Positions 61,226-64,000 of a stretch of DNA of 64,000 nucleotides are shown here, piece after piece. The first letter of the stretch is position 1. The number at the start of each line of letters is the position of its first letter. This DNA comes from Rhizobium sp. Q54. Lineage in GTDB: Bacteria > Pseudomonadota > Alphaproteobacteria > Rhizobiales > Xanthobacteraceae. Location of the stretch: positions 1 to 64,000 of the forward strand of contig CAMBQQ010000005.1 of NCBI GenBank assembly GCA_945870035.1, read 5' to 3'. A program made the translations under genes and the position numbers. Under the pieces are notes generated by a model. The model saw only the letters and a list, made by a program, of their open reading frames with translations, made no database searches and was not told the DNA's origin.

Positions 61226-61796
61226 TTCAGGTTCCTTTCTTCGCTGAGGTCAGTCTCGGCGATAGGCCTGCAAGGCGGAAATGTTTTTCCGGAAATTATT
61301 TCAGACTACGGAGTTCGTCAGTCTGCGATATCCTACGGACCGACTAGGATATGTGGAAAACTGCGCTGCTCGAGCAGCGTCAATGATTGTCACCGAGCAA
61401 AGGAAACCCTCACTTCAATAACTCACAACTGAGATAAACTTTTTCAACTTCCGAATGAGTGCATACATTTCCCGAGCCGGACCGTTACAAGTCCTCAAAC
61501 AACCGCAGCTTCAGTCTGGACCGGCGCTGCATTTCGAGAAACAAACGTTACATGCCCTTCCCTTTTCCAGTAAACGGCGCGCCCGAGAGATTTCGCTCCT
61601 GACCCCAGATTCGTAGTCTGGGGTCGACCGTTGAAATCATTGAGGTTCGTTACCGAAAGAAACTCGTCGGTCGCTCATACCCGGACTCTCAAGTTGCCGC
61701 CAACAGCAGTTTCCGCGCCGATTATCGGCGGACGTCAATCGCGACCGGTGCCTGATAGGAAAGTCCGTTGAGCCGCCTTGTTCTGGGAAGGCAATT

Positions 61797-62144
61797 CTAT
61801 GATTTGTCGGCCCCAGAGGATCCGCCATTCGGCTCCAGCGCGGCGATAATCGCCGCTTGAACGGTCTTGTCCTGCGCCGCTACGGCGGCGGTTAGGGACA
61901 GCAGGCGCTGCCGGGTGTCGTAGAGTTGGTCGACTAGCGACAACACCACCGGCAGCGTGTCCGCATCAATCTCAAGTTCATAGTGCAGCGTGCAGATGAG
62001 GCGGATCCGCGCGCAATCCATGTCGCTAAAGAGCAGCACTCCCGCCTCCTGCTGCGGCATGACCAGCTCCTCGCGGATCCAGGTCTCGATATCGATACGC
62101 TGCAAAGCGGCTATCGTCGCAACAAGGTCATCGACAGTCGTCAT
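61797..62144 (-). CDS. cbpM: chaperone modulator CbpM
   Basis: IDIETWIREELVMPQQEAGVLLFSDMDCARIRLICTLHYELEIDADTLPVVLSLVDQLYDTRQRLLSL; ATGA overlap with cbpA. Confidence 0.88.
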   Translation of the reverse strand: MTTVDDLVATIAALQRIDIETWIREELVMPQQEAGVLLFSDMDCARIRLICTLHYELEIDADTLPVVLSLVDQLYDTRQRLLSLTAAVAAQDKTVQAAIIAALEPNGGSSGADKS

Positions 62145-63058
62145 GACAGCATCTCCTTACGCGGGTTCTGCTGGTTTTTCGGTTGCCAGGTTTCCAGAAA
62201 CGCGGCCAGTTCGGGTTCCTCGCCCGTAGGCAGAATAACTTTCAGGGTGATTAGCTGATGGCCGCGCTGCCCGGTTTTGCGGTTGCGGATGCCCCGCTCA
62301 CGCAGACGCATTGTGGACCCGGTATTGGAGCCCTTCGGAACCGTCACCATCACCGGGCCGCCGATGGTCGGCACGTCGATCCGAGCGCCGAGCACCGCCT
62401 CCCTCAGGGTGACAGGAACCTCGACATGGATATTGTCATCCTTGCGGAGAAAGATGGCATGCGGCGCAACATGCACCTCGACATAGGCATCGCCCGCCGG
62501 CCCGCCGCCATAGCCCGGCATTCCCTGGCCTTTCAACCGCAGCATCTGCCGGTCCTCGGCACCCTCGGGGACCGTCACCTGCAGGGTCTTGCCCTCCGGT
62601 AGCGTGATCGTGCGTACAGCGCCGTTAGCAACATCCAGGAAACCAACCGGAAGCACATAGCTCACATCCTGGCCGCGCGCGCGGAACGCACCCCGCGACC
62701 GGCCTGCTCCGCCTGTAAACGCGCGCGCCAGAAACTCTTACAGCTCCTCGTTATTGGCAAATCCATCTTGCCCAGCGTGCGAGGCATAGGCGGGGCCGTC
62801 GGCGAAATCACGATAGAAACGCTCCTGCGGCCGCTCCGCTCCGGTCGCGTCGATTTCCCCCGCATCGAAGCGCCGACGCTTCTCCTTGTCCTTGAGCAAA
62901 TCATTTGCCGTCGAGATGTCCTTAAACTTCGCCTCCGCCTCCTTGTCGTCCGGATACAAGTCAGGATGAAATTTGCGCGCCAGTTTTTTGAAGGCGTCCT
63001 TGATCTCGGCGTCGGTTGCCGTTCGCGTTACCCCGAGGGTTTCGTAAGGGTCCTTCAT
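62141..63058 (-). pseudogene. cbpA: DnaJ/CbpA-type co-chaperone interrupted by one in-frame TAA (62738-62740)
   Basis: N-part [48 protein letters not shown]...FANNEEL, stop, then same-frame EFLARAFTGGAGRSRGAFRARGQDVSYVLPVGFLDVANGAVRTITLPEGKTLQV... with intact C-terminal domain. Confidence 0.82.
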
Positions 63059-63134
63059 GCGTCTGATCCCATTCAAGTTACCGATCGTGGATCGTCATTT
63101 GCCACCCGCAGGGTGGAGCCGGCGCATCGCAAAT

Positions 63135-63584
63135 TTAGACCGCCGCGCTGGGAAGATGCTCGCGCACCCATCGCACGATTTGGGTGGCAACCATCGCACC
63201 AGACGTGCGCGCGACTTCGCGGCCTGCAGAGAATAGTATCATGGTCGGGATACCGCGAATGCCGAGGCGAGAAGCAACTGCCTGCTCGGAGTCGGAGTTG
63301 AGCTTTATAAGCCGCACCTGCGGTTCTAGTTCGCGAGTGGCCGCCTCATAAGCTGGCGCCATCGTGCGGCATGGTCCGCACCAAGGCGCCCAGACATCGA
63401 CGAGAACCGGCACGGTACTGCGCCCGATCTGGCGATCGAAGATTTCTGCAGTAACATCTTCGGGATGCCCAGCGAATAGCTTGGCGCCGCATTTACCGCA
63501 CTTGCCGTCAATGGCCGGACGCGACGGCGGTAAACGATTGATTCCGCCACATTTGCTGCAGACCACAAGATTTTCAGACATCAT
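63135..63584 (-). CDS. trxC: thioredoxin TrxC (thioredoxin 2, N-terminal zinc-finger type)
   Basis: VVCSKCGGINRLPPSRP...GKCGKCGAKLF; VLVDVWAPWCGPCRTMAPAYE. Confidence 0.96.
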   Translation of the reverse strand: MMSENLVVCSKCGGINRLPPSRPAIDGKCGKCGAKLFAGHPEDVTAEIFDRQIGRSTVPVLVDVWAPWCGPCRTMAPAYEAATRELEPQVRLIKLNSDSEQAVASRLGIRGIPTMILFSAGREVARTSGAMVATQIVRWVREHLPSAAV

Positions 63585-63776
63585 CTTCCGCCCTCCGGTT
63601 CACGTCGCCAGCCGAACTTCGATCAAGCACGGTACCCAATTAAATGTCGTAAACTAAAGGCCGCTTAGACTTGGACCGTGATGATGACTGCACATTGGCC
63701 TGCACCCGGTTCGGTTGACACCCGCCTAAGCTCTGATGTCCGTTGTCAACCCACGAGCGCCTTCAGGAACGCGCTA

Positions 63777-64000
63777 TCAATCAACAGGACGCGGCCGGCG
63801 GTCGGCCGCATTGCGGACTCGCCGAGACACTGTGCTTTGGTATCGTCGGGCCTCGGTGCGCCCCTTGATCGCCGTGCCGAAGAGATGATCCCACACGTCG
63901 GTCGTCACGCCGAAATTACCGCTATGGGATAAATAGTGGTGACGCCCATGGCGTAACCGAGCTCGATAAAGATAGGAACCCCGAGCCGGCCGCAATTGGT
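63777..64000 (-). CDS. fatty acid hydroxylase/sterol desaturase-like C-terminal fragment (truncated by window edge)
   Basis: RLRHGRHHYLSHSGNFGVTTDVWDHLFGTAI; His-box plus NFG.TT..WD.LFGT pattern; 5' part outside window. Confidence 0.6.
   Translation of the reverse strand, partial: QLRPARGSYLYRARLRHGRHHYLSHSGNFGVTTDVWDHLFGTAIKGRTEARRYQSTVSRRVRNAADRRPRPVD

Overview
High-GC alphaproteobacterial chromosome segment, probably Rhizobiales/Bradyrhizobiaceae-like (inferred from gene content and repeat types, not searched). About 58 kb is ordinary metabolic backbone: sodB, opgGH, folP-folB-folK, methylmalonyl-CoA mutase with MeaB, a TctCBA transporter, a BCCT transporter, an SMR guanidinium exporter, pyroglutamyl peptidase, an arsenosugar-type radical SAM cassette, a meta-cleavage/HpaI/HpaH/Liv ABC cluster, dihydropyrimidinase, SPFH/NfeD, CoA-transferase, an AtzG/AtzE/AtzH-like amidohydrolase cluster, bioY and doxX. 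The right end (about 58.0-64 kb) is accessory: a DUF3987-like protein with apparently degenerate NTPase motifs, a convergent MobV/Pre-like protein, and a chaperone/redox locus (cbpM, cbpA interrupted by one in-frame TAA, trxC, fatty-acid-hydroxylase fragment). The most notable signals are a guanidine-II (mini-ykkC) riboswitch with two ACGR hairpins ahead of sugE/gdx, a 71-bp palindromic repeat translated in-frame inside pyroglutamyl peptidase, the stop-interrupted cbpA, the relaxase/DUF3987-like pair, and a REP-like double hairpin between livK and livH. No rRNA, tRNA or CRISPR array was recognised. All assignments come from reading the translations and sequence; no database search was run.
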